This document shows positions 13,431 to 26,269 of a stretch of DNA of 64,000 nt, one piece after another; the first letter of the stretch is position 1; each line of letters starts with the position of its first letter. The notes beneath the pieces were generated by a model. The model had not been told where the DNA came from, did not search any database, and saw only the letters and a program-made list of their open reading frames with translations. A program made the translations under genes and the position numbers. Source of the stretch: Ficedula albicollis (Eukaryota > Chordata > Aves > Passeriformes > Muscicapidae). The stretch covers positions 5,473,521 through 5,537,520 of the forward strand of contig NC_021683.1 in the NCBI RefSeq assembly GCF_000247815.1, written 5' to 3'.

Positions 13431-15903
13431 GTGTGTGGGTGGGTTGCCTTATGTCCCTAAGGGGCTTATGAGTTCCTTTTCTATTGCTGTATGATCTGAA
13501 ACTCTGGTCACTGCTCTCTGTATTACCTTCTTGTATTTCTTAATCAAAATAAATCCATTTTGCAGCTCAGAAATGACCCCTCTTTGTCGCAGTTTGTCTG
13601 TGCCATTATGTTTTTAGCACATGGCTCTGGTTAAGCATGCCAGCAGTTATTTGTTCTCTCTGTTGTGCATCTGTTCAGAAACTCTTCTTTGATAGATTTC
13701 CTCGACAAATCTAAGTTATGTCCATCTTGTACTTTGGGGTGATACAGTTATATCCTGGTCATTCTACCTATCATTTAACATTTGGTTTTCCTAGCTTTGG
13801 CTTTTGGGCCTGGATTTCCCTCTGTTAAAGTATATGAACACCAGTGAAATAGTCTGATTTTTTTAGAAAACAATACAAATGTTTGTTGTTCCTTCCTGTT
13901 TGCAGAGTGAATGGTGTTTGTGGCTGCACAGCAAGCTATTTAGAACTGCAAGTTGTGTTAGGCTCCAATGAATGCTGGTTGGTTCTGCATGAATGTATAC
14001 TGACTGGATTAAAGCCTAATTCAGGTTTTTTTTTAGTTTGTGCCAAGCTGTAGAGAACTGTTGTTAGGTTATGAATCAGATGAACTGGTATGTTTAAATC
14101 CATGTTCTATGAAACACCGTATTCCCAGTGCTGTGCAAGGGTGCAGCTCAGAGAAGGCAAAGTCTAAAGTGCATCATATTCTGTTCAAGTTGTCTGACTT
14201 CCAGGAGAAGTGCTGGACCACTGCTTTTTTCCCCAGAACCAGCTGACATGTGTTTCATATAACAGAGCAGTTTTCTGAGATACCCTATACCTCTTGTGTC
14301 ATTGTTGAATTAAAATCTACTGTTGGCATGTTCTGCATGGACTTTTCTGCAGGATTGAAATGCTGTGCAACTAAATTAAAGGTGTGCCAAGTAGCCTGAA
14401 AATAGAGAAAGTATGAAGTATCTGCTGTTCCACATGCTTGGATGTATTACCAGTCATTCCTAAGACCTGGAGGAGAAAAAGGAAAAAAAGCCTAATAAAA
14501 CCAAATCAGTGTCCAAAATATTTGAAACTTTAGATAATGAAATAAAAAATGCATCTGTCTTATTACAATTTGGATTGGCTTCTAAAACACTTGGGGATGT
14601 AGAAGTGCTGAAAACAAATGATAATCCAATTGGAGTCACTCAGTGCTGAATGCAGATTAGGATTAACTCAAGTGTAGGAATGACAGGTGACTGATAATTA
14701 GCTGCCAGTTTGTGTGCCCCAGTTAAATGGCAAAGTAGAACATCCATCAGGGGCTGACCAGTATCTGCTTGCACAGCACCTGATACCACTATGCTTTAAC
14801 AACAACCACTACAATTATTTGTCTATTACATTTTCTTTTATCTCTTGCCCATTATGGAAAATTTTACTGTTTGAGAGATCAACTTTAAAGTCTTATAATG
14901 AATAATGCCAATAATAAAGCATCTTAACCTAGTACTAGGAAGTTAAAGAAATTTTGAAGCCAAATCTTTGATTTGCTTAAGCCTGATTTATGTTTAATAC
15001 AGTGGAGATGAGATAGTGTGCCAGAATTCTAGTCCTTGACTGAAATGATTTTCTTTTTTTTTTATAGAGGGACTGGGGTATGATGCTGAGGGGAATGGGG
15101 AATGAAGAAAACAAAATTAAAAAAGCACAAGAACAAATTACCTAGTCATTTCCATTTTGAATTTACTTAGCCGTTAAAACAAATGAGATTGTCTTAGTCT
15201 ATGATATATAGTTCCCAGCTGATGTAAAGGGTATGAAAATAGTTAATGGCTTAAAGAAGAGAAACAGTAGGGTTTTATATAATATAAAGGAGATTGTCTT
15301 TGTAAAGCTGTTCCCTGGGTACTGACAGGTGGTCTTGAATTTTGCATACCTTGTACACTTAAAAGAATAAGGTTTTTATATGGAAGTAAATTGCAAAACC
15401 CTGTGCAGCAAAGGTTGCTTTTTGAAGTAGAAGAAGTTACCGATATTTCTTAACCCCCCTATTGGAACTAAATAGTGTGAATGAGGCAACAGGACTGAAG
15501 CTGGACAAAGTGGATCCTATATAGGAAATTACACTTGCATTAAATATGTTTATTTTGGGGTTCATTTTCTAACTTGTCATAGTAGAGACCCCCAGCAAAG
15601 TTCAGACTGGGGTGTGCAGGCTGGAATCCTGTGCTGTCTGGGAGGATTTGGGAGCAGTGTTCCAGCTCAGCCCCAGCTGTCCAACCTGTGCCTCAGAGCC
15701 TTGCTTTGCTCATGATCAAGGGACAAGAGCTTGTCACATCAGACACCTTCTCCCACCTTTTAAACTCATTCCATTGTGCTGTGTGCAAGTAAAACTCTAC
15801 AGAGTGAACTTGTACAAGGTGAGGGCTGTCCCAGTATTTCAGGACAGGATTTAATCGAGTTCTGGTTGATGGGGGCAGGAAGGAGGGGGAAGAGCACAGA
15901 ACA

Positions 15904-16122
15904 TCATGCTTTTCCAGTTTGACTGTCAGAGGGTTCTTCAGTCCTAGGAAAATTAGCTGGAGGTTTGTAAGGAGTTTCAGCTGTAGTTTTAGGCCGGAAG
16001 GAACACTCTATTGGCTTTTCTTTTTTAAATGGAACAGTCTTTTCAAACAGGCCAGCAGATGGTAGTGTTTGCTTTGTAATTACAGCTGTGAATTCACAGA
16101 AAGGCCTGCTCTTGTTTGGCAT
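15904..16122 (-). CDS. candidate terminal exon, unrecognised protein
   Basis: A minus-strand open frame of 72 codons ends in TGA at 15904. Its hydrophilic composition (Lys, Glu, Pro and Thr rich, for example PFKKEKPIE and TTAETPYKPP) looks more coding-like than other frames here. An in-frame stop lies two codons before the ATG, so if real it is more likely an internal splice product than a start. A plausible 3' splice site, CTTTCTGTGAATTCACAG, falls near 16079 on the minus strand. AATAAA occurs on that strand at 15549-15554. I do not recognise the protein. The TT...Y spacing faintly recalls microtubule-binding SAXO repeats, but too weakly to name it. A chance open frame remains likely. Confidence 0.25.
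   Translation of the reverse strand: MPNKSRPFCEFTAVITKQTLPSAGLFEKTVPFKKEKPIECSFRPKTTAETPYKPPANFPRTEEPSDSQTGKA
16050..16068 (+). promoter_or_regulatory. CTCF-like core motif
   Basis: GGCCAGCAGATGGTAGTG resembles the CTCF core variant CCAGCAGATGGC. It departs from that motif at the usual GCGC end, so it is at best a weak site. It lies inside the candidate minus-strand exon. Confidence 0.2.
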
Positions 16123-16903
16123 AGGTCACTCAAGGACCACTCAATATGTAGCAGAATTAGAGAATTACAAGGAGAAATATTGGTTTAAGCAAGCAAAAAG
16201 GAAGGGGGGAGCCCATCCCTAATCTTCAGCCAAGCGGGACAATAAAGGGGCAGAGGTTTGTGTCCCATGTGCTGCAGATAAGCTGCCTGGAATTGCAGAA
16301 ATATCACAGGTGATTAAAGCAGTAAGTCAGAGACAATCTGAAAATGTTCTGTCTTTTGCAATAGCAGAAGTTACTGTTCAACTGCAGTGCTTTTCAGAAA
16401 TGTCAGGCATGACATGATTTTGTTGTTTAAGTGGGATGCAGAGTATCTCTTATTGCACAAAGTTTTGTTGGCAAATGGATAGAGCACAGAGGTGATAGAT
16501 TGAGGAGGTGAAATTAGCTGGTGACATTTGGTCTTGGGCAACTCTTTTCACCACAGATTCCTTTTTTTCAGGTGAGGATGAGATTACTGATAACCACTGT
16601 CAGGTTCTTAGAGTGAACTAAAATATTACTCAAGAATACCAAATATTGTTTCACCTGCACATAGCTTTCCTTGATGGTTTCTAATCATATATTGGGGTCA
16701 GTTTGCCTACGTGTTTTGAAAGGCTTTGTTTTATTCAGCCTCTCAACTGGAAAAAGAAAAATTGTACCACACAATTTGACACTTCCCAGGAGAAGGTGAT
16801 TTTAAAAGCTGTTCTAATTGAGAGCTTCATACAGGGAATTTTCAATTCATTTCTGGAAATAAAACAATGGAGAAATACTGCAGAAAGTTACAGTGAAAAT
16901 TTT

Positions 16904-17164
16904 GATTTTTTTTTTTTTTTAAGAATTAGTCTAAATCTGTGTGTGATTACTTTGTTTTTGTTCTGCTGGAATGTTCTCACAAATGCTCTCAGTTTTGGAG
17001 AGTTCATGGATGCACGGGATTTTTAAGACGAGCGATTTTTTTTTTTTTTTTAAGAATTAGTCTAAATCTGTGTGTGATTACTTTGTTTTTGTTCTGCTGG
17101 AATGTTCTCACAAATGCTCTCAGTTTTGGAGAGTTCATGGATGCAAGGGATTTTTAAGACGAGC
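16904..17164. repeat. tandem duplication, about 131-bp unit, with T tracts
   Basis: Each unit starts GA plus a run of T (T15 at 16906-16920, T16 at 17036-17051) followed by AAGAATTAGTCTAAATCTG. Copy 1 is 16904-17033 and copy 2 is 17034-17164. Apart from the T-run length, I see one substitution (GCACGGG versus GCAAGGG). The overlapping open frames at 16703-17026 and 16939-17157 share a C-terminal peptide only because of the duplication. Confidence 0.95.
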
Positions 17165-18678
17165 AGTCCAACTATTACTAGATGATATTTCTAATTAATT
17201 TTCTTAAAGAATACAGGTCTGAGCCTATTATATGATCATCCTCTGAGGACAAAGGGAATGGCAGTCATTCCAACCTGTCCCAACATCTGGATGTCAAAAA
17301 TTTCAGACAGGTGTTTTAAAATGAACTGCAAAAAGGGCAGAATTATATCGTTCATTTTCTTGGGGTGAAGAGGGGAGAGTTTCAGGTGTTTGACCCACAA
17401 TGAAGGATAAAAAGAAAAAAGCAAAAATAAGAGCACCTCTTCTTGCATAAACTACTCTCATTGTCTGTTCAGCTATGTCACTAAAAATGTTTGTGAAAGT
17501 TTTTTTTTTTTTTAAATCATTATTTTGATAGAAAACTCTGTGGGGGTCAGAGTTCCTCCTTGGCTCTCTGTCCTGCTCTTCCCCTGACCATCTGACTTGT
17601 GCTGTCTTCTGTCTTGGTTTCTAAGAATCCTCTTTTTTTTTTTTTTTTGCCTGAGGAACAGATGCATTTCTCCTGGAAGTGCTTTCTGCACCTGTGAGCT
17701 CTGTGATTTCAGAGCTCTGAGTCTGCAGTGTTCAGGTTTGCCTGTGCAGTGCAATGTAGGGGAACACAGAATAAAATCTGTATCCAACAGCAAAATAATT
17801 TGAATGATTTGAATGTGATGTACACAACTAAAGTGTGCATCACGGCCTTGGAAGTGTCCTGGTAATTAATGCAATACTTGGTACAGACCTTGCTTAAAAA
17901 TCTACATTTGGGATGTTTAATATCCCTTTAAACTGATGTCTGTGTTCTGATGGGGGATCTGAAAGGACACGTTTGGAAACTTTTTACACTTTCAGCACAA
18001 ACAGGTTGTGTGGCACTCTTAGACACAGATAAAGTCTGGACCTTTGGGACCAAGCCCTTGTGACAAGTTTGAGTTCAGTGGAGATCCCAAGGCAAAGCAG
18101 CAGCACCTGTGTGCTGAAGGGAGGCTCAGGAGTGAGCAGGTGACTCAGCAGTGGGAATGGATAGAGCAGCTGGAGCTCACTGTGCCTCCTGTGTCGTGTT
18201 TCGTGTTCTGGGTGCGATTGCAGCACTTGGTCTGCACCATTTTTGAACCACTGAAAAATGAGCTGGTTTGCATGGGAGAAGACTTGCAGAGGTGATCCTG
18301 CTACCAAATGAAAAGAAAAATATAATGACCATATCTGCTTTTAATAATGTTTTATTAGAAATTCATTTTGATTGTTTGAGGAGTCTGTTTTCAAGCTGCA
18401 AATGGCTCCTGTAAGAGTTTTGCTGAGATGACTAGAGGCCATTTTTGTTGCAACATTCTTCATTTTTCCTGTTGTATGTTTGTCAGAGTTTTAGGGTTTT
18501 GTTGGTATTTATATTGTCATGTTTAATCACTCATTTTTTGTAATAGAGAATATTTCATTTGTGTATTCAAATATTGAATTACTGCTTCAGCACTGCTTTT
18601 GACACTTGGTATTTTGAGTAAATGAGTTAAAACAAGAGGTCAGCTAGGAAAATAGGAGACATCATATTGTCTGCACAG
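17165..18678. other. non-coding DNA with T tracts
   Basis: Holds T14 at 17500-17513 and T16 at 17633-17648. A GC-richer patch at 18040-18300 carries opposing open frames of 83 and 107 codons with no recognisable domain. No repeat family was recognised. Confidence 0.5.
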
Positions 18679-18974
18679 TTTTTACTTTCTATTTTAGATT
18701 TTATCTGATGTTCATTAATTTTTTCAGCTGGTCCCTTGTGTCTGAGAAGCAGGCGGTGTTAGAAGTGTGGTGACAGAGAGAAATTTCACTCAGATGAGCA
18801 GCACACTTTTTTTTTTTTACATTCTAGCTTTTTACTTTCTATTTTAGATTTTATCTGATGATCATTAATTTTTTCAGCTGGTCCCTTGCGTCTGAGAAGC
18901 AGGCAGTGTTAGAAGTGTGGTGACAGAGAGAAGTTCACTCAGATGAGCAGCACACTCTTTTTTTTTACATTCTG
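18679..18974. repeat. tandem duplication, 150-bp unit, two copies
   Basis: Copy 1 (18679-18828) and copy 2 (18829-18974) share TTTTTACTTTCTATTTTAGA and the following 130 bp. They differ by about five small changes: GTTCATT/GATCATT, TTGTGTCT/TTGCGTCT, GCGGTG/GCAGTG, an AAATTTC/AAGTTC indel, and a T tract broken by C. Identity is about 96%, slightly lower than the other duplications, so it is probably older. Confidence 0.95.
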
Positions 18975-21131
18975 GTTTTACATTGTGTGTGCAATACTTC
19001 CATTGCTTCATGTAAAATGTTTTAAAAACATTTTAGATATTGCTGTTTAGGAGCTCTCAGTTGTGTTGATCAAGCTGATACTTGGCTGTAGAATATGTTA
19101 CTTTAAAACAGACATGGATTTTAAGAGAAGATTCATAAATGAGATGTGGTAGGCAGTGAATACTGGATCTGTAATTCATGTTTTGATTAAACTAAATATT
19201 CAAATATTCAGTAACACAGGAAGGCCATAGCTTTTTTTCTTTCTCCTGGACAATTAAGGCTTGCACGTGAAGCACACTGTGGTATCCACACACCTCCTGA
19301 GCAAAAGAAACAAGTTAAAAGTTAATATTTGGCTAACAATATTTAAAACAAGTGACTTTATAATCAGGACACAATGAGCCCTGTCACTGGCCAGGTTAGA
19401 AGGACCCTTGTAGATAATTTTTAATCCAGAATTACTTAACAGTGATAAAACCTGCTATTAAGTGCTATAAAGTAGTTGAATAATAATACTAATAATAATT
19501 TCATCTATGGAGAATGAAAGTAGGTAATAGTAGGTGAATAGATATAGTTGTAGAAAACCCTACCAAACATCACTATAGGGTAGATTTAGCTGCTACTGAT
19601 GTCCTGGTCCTGTGTGGGGTGAGGACCCTGGTGCTGTGAGATTGAGCAGCCTGGGCTGTGGCTGTGCTTGAGGGAGGGGAGGTGAGTGTGTCACAGTGGC
19701 CTTTTTCTGCCACACAGTTCTGCTTTAATATTATTTTTCCTAGAATCTTTGGACATGCAATTATAACCCAGTGGGAGTTGTTCAGGTTTCCAGAGTAAGG
19801 ACAAAAAGTCAAAATTTAGCTGTTGGTGTTGCCAGGAAAAATTTTGTTTTTCTTTTTCTCATAGGCTGAGTTGAAATAAGCGAATCATGGCTATCATCCC
19901 TCACAACTCAAATTACACAAACTCTTTGCAGGAGTGAGCTGCAAGGGGATCTCAGTTGGGGCTGTGGTCAGATCAAGCAGCAGAATTTATTTCTGCCCAG
20001 CTCTGTCACAAAAAAAAGTAAATGGCATTTGAATTTGGTTCTGGTGTAACCTCTTGAGACTGATCAATCAGAACTAAAGGAAAATGGGTGCCAGTTTCTC
20101 TCTCACTACCTCCAGACCTGCTGCTGTCAAAATTATTCTCCTTTTTCTTACTTTTTTTGTTCAATACAAGATGTCCATCACAGGTCTAAATCTCAGAAAT
20201 ACTGATTTTGATCAGCTAACCCTCCTTTATTTTCAAATACATTCCAGTTGCTCTACACATTTGATTGGTGCTTTTCCCCAGGAACCTAATGCTCAGTTTG
20301 GAGTAATGGGAACACAAACCATTAATAAAAGATTAAAGAAAAAGCAAAACACCAGGATTTAAAATTCCAAACATATCTCTGTAGACTGTCTTTATAAAAG
20401 GCAGTTTCTTCGGCAGGCGTTGAAATGCAATTCTTCCTACACATTAAATAATAAAATCAGACATGGGAACTTTCAGATTGCTGTGCTGAGCAAAATGGAT
20501 GTAGTTCTTTTAAGTCCATAAAAGTAGGAAAATCAGATCTTAAGAACCAAGATCACACTTGAACACAGTTGGAAAACTACAGCATGTTACCAAAACCCCA
20601 TTAAGCTGTCATGGGCTTTTTTTGTGCATTTTCTTTCCTAGTTTTTTTGAATGCCAAGATATTTGTGTGTAAATATTCTTTTCTAACTGTATTCCCCCTC
20701 CTCCTCTGACACTGTTTGTGACAACATGGGGGTTACCATGGGGATTGTGACGTGTGATGTCATACACAGCAGAGTGACCTTGGTGAGCCAGTGAGTCTGC
20801 TGAAGGATGGAGATGGACAGAAAAACCAAGGCAGCAAAAATGGAAAAACATGCAGGAAAAATGAATGAATTTTCATAAGATAAGAGTGAAAGATTGGTGC
20901 ATAGGGTGGGTTTTATTTGTAAGTTCACCCAAATCAGTGTCATGGCTCAAGTTTTGGTTTTTTGGCCTGAAAATCCCTGGTTCTGGTTTTGGAATATGTT
21001 CTGTGTGATATGTATCTAGAGAGAGACCTTTCCTCTACCAAGTCAAGAAATATGAGGTAAGCTTAGCATGAAAATTGTAACTCTATCCCAGCTCCCAGAA
21101 AAGGGAGCATTAAATCAGACACTATGACTGC

Positions 21132-21345
21132 TTAGCACTTCTCTAATGCTTAACACGTGGAAATGTTATTGAATCTTCACAACACCCCCAATATGAAAAG
21201 CAAGCAGGTGCCAGTATCCCTAGGTAAAAATTGGTGAGTGTGTGATAATTTAAATGGTAAGAGAAGTCTCATAATGTGACTCATCAAATCACTGGCAGCA
21301 GTGGGATGAAGATCTGGAAATTCCTATCTTTATAGTCCCAGGTTT
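21132..21345 (-). mobile_element. MIR-type SINE remnant
   Basis: Read on the plus strand, this is the reverse of a MIR-family consensus. TAGCACTTCTCTAATGCTTA is followed by GAATCTTCACAACACCCC. Further on, ATCACTGGCAG and GGGATGAAGATCTGGAAATTCC match the reverse of the tRNA-related head and core. The element is heavily diverged, as expected of this amniote-wide tRNA-derived SINE, which is long extinct. It has no coding capacity. Confidence 0.6.
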
Positions 21346-23705
21346 GTTTCACTGGATGAGATTTGCCTTTCATTGAAAACACAATGTTCCAAGTTGAGCT
21401 GTTCAATGAAATTACAGACTCACTCATACCAGTATTATTGCACTTTTTTTAGATACAGGTAAGGCTGTGTTAGCACAGCATATTCATTTTTATGGAAAAG
21501 GTGATGCACAGAGCCTGCAAAGGCTTTTGCGACAGAAGTGAGCTGAATGGAGCTGAAATGGGCTCAGTCTTATAAATGTGGATGCCTGCAAATTGAGCAT
21601 CATGTGTGCAAAGCAGCCTTTGTTCTTTTGTTGGGTGGGTTTTGTTTTGTTTGTTTTTTTTTTTTTGGTTTTTTTTTGCTTTCCCCAGAACCTTGAATCT
21701 CTCCCCATGCATGCCATGTGTGAACTAACTCCTAATTTATATCACTTCAAGTGAGGAAAATCAGAGCCTTTGACTTGTAAATCTCACTCAAAACACACTT
21801 TTATGGTTGGGGTTATAATGGAAATACCAACAAACTCAGATATTTAACTATAAGAGCTCAATCTGTGACATTACAATAAAGATATGTTTTACTGCCAAGT
21901 TTTCTTGTATAGACAGTAGGGGAACGATGGTTTTTAGTTTTCCTGTTGTAAATACACATACTTTGGCAAGGAAAAGGTGTTTGTCAGGTCAAAGTCATTG
22001 CTCCAAAAAGAATGCAGTAATGAAATAATATAAATAGTTCCAGTAAAAGTTATCAACTTGGAAGATCAAGCTGACACAATATTTTTTGTATCCATGTATC
22101 AAACTGGTACATCTGCACACCAGTAATTCAGTGTCAACACTATTGATTCTCTGTGCACGTAGCTCCTGTCGAGATCATTAGTAGGTCTGTTTGTGCAAGG
22201 TCTACAGGCGCTCATGTCACTAAAATGTATGAAGTTCATATTTGTAGGGAGTTATTTCACATGTGGAACTAGCAAAGAAAGATCCTCCAGTGTCCAGAAA
22301 ACCCTCACCATGTCTCTCCAGCCTTATCAGTAAAAGGCTGTGATTTATTTCATTCTGGATCAGACAAATGAGGCTTTCATCCAGTAAAGGTTTGAATTTA
22401 GGGGGAACTGTGTTGGGTTTACTCCTTAAACATCTTTTGTAAATAGGACCTTCCTCTATTAGAAGCAAATTACTATTTTTGAGGTTTTGTTTCTCTCTTC
22501 CACAGTGCTAAAAAAAAATGTTTTCTCTGTTGGAAGATCTTTTTAAAAAGATAGTGTTTTGTTAAAGCTACACCCCCACCTCTCCACCCCTGCCCCCCGG
22601 TCTGACTGTCAACTGAAAGTTTGACTTAATGATGGGGAGAGTTTCTTTATTTTTTGTCTATTATTTTTTTGCCAAAACGTCCTTTAATATCTACTCTACT
22701 TTCTCACTTTCTGTTGCTCCCAAGAGCAAAACAGAGGCTTATTTGCTATAGTGACATTTTTGAAAATCTGCATGGCAGCATCACTGTTGCCTATGGAATA
22801 GTCATCATGTTCAATTTTGTTGATCCCGTATTTGTTTGCTGGAAAGCAAATCCATCTATTTATCTTCAAAGTCTATTTTCCCAGGTTTCCCTTGCTTAAA
22901 GAGCTATTCTCAGCTAGAGCAGAGTCCTTGACTGCAAAAGCTTATGATATTAATGTTTTGCTCTGCTGTTCTAATGATCAGTGTGATGTTTTGAAAGTGT
23001 TCTGTCTTGTCAGCCCTGTTGTTTTTGCAGTCTATGTTGATTTGGATGTCAGCTATGTTTCCAATAAACTTCTGAACTCTGAGTACTTTCTAGCAGGGAA
23101 GAAAAAAGATGCTTTGTTTACCATGCTATGAAAATTAAAGACCAAGAACTTTCAAAAACAGGAGCCTACAGTCAGATATTTTAGCCTATGTTTAGATTTC
23201 TAAAGCAGTGGCCTAATTTTTAAAAGGGCTGAGGATCCAGAGGCTCCTGTTTGGCTTAATACTCTGGACAGATTTTTAGATATTCCAGATGAGGATAGTT
23301 TAATATTTAATGGAAAATTGACTTATTTTAGGTATTTGGTGCTGCATGGGATTTTGATTGAGTGGAGTGATACAATAATAGTCTGAACTCACAACACAAA
23401 CACAATGCAGTGATTGCACCCTACAGCTGGATCACAACACAAATGCCATTTGTGTCACAGCATCTCCCCAGGACTTCTTCAGTGTAAAGTGGACTGTGGT
23501 AGCTCCTGATGGTCATTTGTGTGCAGTGATATTTCAAGGACTTCTCAGTAACAAAATCTGTTAAGTGTTGGTTGAAGTCTTAGTTTGGGCTGTACTCTCG
23601 TACCTGCTTGTGATTCCTGGGGAACCTGGAAGGTGAGGAATAAAATTTCCTGGGCTAAAATGTGGTCTCTATTCTGAAAAATACTCCTTCATATTTATTT
23701 TTAAA

Positions 23706-23900
23706 TGAAATTTCCCTGCTGTGTTTTCAAGCGAGAACAAAATAAATATACTTTAAAAAAAAAGTTGGAATGGATACCCTTCACTCTGTCAAGCTTTATT
23801 TATGGAGGGAATTTTGACATGAAATTTGGAGTTAAATTTCTCTTGCTCTGTTTTCAAGCAAAATCAAAGCAAATGGTTATTGCAAATACATAGTTGGAAC
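23706..23900. repeat. diverged direct duplication, about 125-bp offset
   Basis: GAAATTTCCCTGCTGTGTTTTC (interrupted) at about 23707 and AAATTTCTCTTGCTCTGTTTTC at about 23832 both lead to CAAGC, an A-rich stretch and AGTTGGAA. The copies differ by several substitutions and indels, unlike the near-identical duplications elsewhere. It is therefore probably an older event of the same kind. Confidence 0.55.
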
Positions 23901-25889
23901 AAATTATCTTGCTTTCATGCCAACAGTGAGAGGGTAAAAGGAAAGAAGCTTATGATGCTTCTGACTGAAGATTATTTTCTTTTATATAAGGATAGCAAAA
24001 TACTGGCTAAATCAACTTCTAGGACAGAGATGAGCCTAAATACTTTATTCAGGAACTCTAAAGTCTTGGAGGAGAACTGGACAGGCAGAAGTGAAAGCTC
24101 AGGTGTGTCTTCTCAATTCCCAAGCACCAACAAACTTTGAGATTTTTTAAGGATTTCTTCCATCTCCAGCTTTTTGGGAGGTGTCTGTGTAGAGAGGAAA
24201 AAGCACTCCTGAATTCTGTTGTGAATGTCTTCCAATCTTCATGATCCTATCCAGCTCTCCCACTAAAATTTGCCTTCTGAGGAGAGGCACAGCAGAGAAA
24301 CCCATTTTCTGGAGCTCCTGGGCTGGCCCAGATTGCACCAGAGGCTGCAGTGTAACACGGGCAAGTCTGCAGAGCATTCCTCAGGATCCAGCTCCTATGA
24401 TGTACTGGTGTGGCAATATCTTAAAAGTGTGAAATGAAATTATGGAGAACATAATGACCATCTTCTGGATGTTTCCATGTCCTTTGTCTTTCTACTAACA
24501 GCTGCAACCCAACTTGTACTTGGCTATTTTTAGTGTAGAGGTCAGCCTTAGAAATGTGTCCTCAAGTGCTCCTTGGCAAGACCAGGCAGCTGGGTTTGCC
24601 AGCAGATAAACTGCATTTCCTAGAAGTTAGTGAGAATCTAAGAGAGTCACCCAAAAGTCAGTACCTGAGCTGGGAGAGCAGCTGTGGAGCCTGGATTGCT
24701 CCATCTCTTACCATAACCAGGAGACCAAGCTCCTATTGCTAATATAAGCGAGAGGGTCAGAAACAAACAGCAAATATGATAATATTTAAGGTGTTGGGAT
24801 TTTTTTTTAAAGAATATACCAATTTAATACAATTTTTTTCTTTATTTTTTAACTATAGCACAGGCATCTACCATTTTGAGCATTAATTTTGAAGCCAAGA
24901 TATGCCTTTTGGGTATTTTCCTATTAATGAAGTAACTTGCTGCAGAGATGCCATAATATCTCAGCAATATACGTGTTCTCTGGCCAAAGTACCACTTAAA
25001 GTTTTAGCTCCTTCTTGAATATGTTGGTTGGACACATGCTGTTTTTAGAAGCTAGACATTTTTTATTGGATTTGATGGGAAATATAAATTTGGTTTGGAA
25101 AAGGGCTAACTCTTCAAGCCTTCGATTCTCCCTATTAAGATTTTCCTTGCAACTTGGCCTCTTTTAAACTCCCATCTCGTGCATACTCTTTTCTAATCTG
25201 ATACCTCAGTGTACATATCTAAACATGATCAGTGACAGTTTTAGCTGCGGGGTGAGACTTTCTGTGACAAGGGCAGTGAGCTCTGATTTGAGACCATTCA
25301 TTGCAAGTGACTTCAGCTGTCTCTTCAAGTGACATCCAGCTACTTGAGGAATGGGGGATGACGAAAGTTCTTTGGACAGAAAACTTTCACTGACAAGAAG
25401 GTGACAGGTCCTTGCACAGCTGGTCTCTGATATGCCTTGGAAGAGGCCTACGTAGTTACTAATTTAAGTTTAGTGGTGGCTGCAAGCATGGAGCAGACAA
25501 GTTCTTGTAGATTTGTAACTCATCTGCAGGAATGACAGGAGTTGGAGCTACACTTATGGTGCTGGTGTTGTTGTATAACATTTCCAATAGCCCATGTTTA
25601 TTTAAAGAGCTAAGTAAACTGAACTGCAAGCTATTCTCATTAGTGCTTCTGAACATGTAGCTGAACATGGTGTATTCTGTTAATTTGTTCATATATTTAA
25701 AGTGGATACTGACCGTTTTTTTAATGGTCTGTCAACTTATAGTAATGGTATCCTCACTCTTGGGACTGTCTATTCCTTCATTTTTTTTTCAACCTGTCCT
25801 AATTTTCCCCAATGTCTCCCATCAGTTTTTCAGCCCTTGAGGTGCTATCAATAATGAAAACGCTAATGTGTGGGAAGTGGGTGGCTGGG

Positions 25890-25897
<8 letters not shown>

Positions 25898-25944
<47 letters not shown>
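25898..25944. repeat. uninterrupted T47 homopolymer
   Basis: Forty-seven consecutive T residues, preceded by six T and one C (25891-25897). On the minus strand this is a long poly(A). No recognisable retroposon body precedes it there. The lysine-run open frame at 25822-26262 (minus) and the phenylalanine-run frames on the plus strand are artefacts of this tract. Confidence 0.9.
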
Positions 25945-25948
<4 letters not shown>

Positions 25949-26080
25949 GGGACTTCTTGCTTGCTCAGAACAAATGCATGCAACTCCTCTCCCAAGTCAC
26001 CATGTTCCCTGCCACCATTGCTCCTGCTGGCAGTAATACTGGAGGGAAACCAAAAGATCCTTCCAAACCAGGAGAGTGAT

Positions 26081-26223
26081 GTGGCATCCTGAACATATAC
26101 ACAGAGGTGAACGCTTTCCAGTGCACGAAGGGTAGGTGCTGCCCATTGGACGGTGGCATCCTGAACATATACACAGAGGTGAACTCTTTCCAGTGCACGA
26201 GGGGTAGGTGCTGCCCATTGGAC
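26081..26223. repeat. tandem duplication, 72-bp unit, two copies
   Basis: Copy 1 (26081-26152) and copy 2 (26153-26223) both begin GTGGCATCCTGAACATATAC and end in CCCATTGGAC. Two substitutions are visible (AACGCT/AACTCT and ACGAAG/ACGAGG). The unit is a multiple of three, so overlapping open frames show an internal peptide repeat; this is not evidence of a gene. Confidence 0.95.
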
Positions 26224-26269
26224 AGAGAGCTGTGCTACATTTTTTGACATGTTTACTCTCATCTAAGTT

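Larger units (their letters stand above)
12899..16903. other. mostly unique non-coding DNA
   Basis: Contains a block at about 13180-13430 that keeps CpG dinucleotides and looks conserved, and a weak exon candidate at 15904-16122. The remainder holds no repeat family that I recognise and no open frame above 110 codons. Confidence 0.5.
18975..25897. other. mostly unique non-coding DNA
   Basis: About 7 kb without a recognised gene. It holds a MIR-like fragment at 21132-21345 and a diverged duplication at 23706-23900. Open frames stay below about 105 codons. The frame at 23826-24140 (plus, 104 codons) begins inside the diverged duplication and matches nothing I know. Confidence 0.5.

Noticed and set aside
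25822..26262. 146-codon minus frame with a lysine run
   Set aside because: Product of the T47 tract and the 72-bp tandem duplication.
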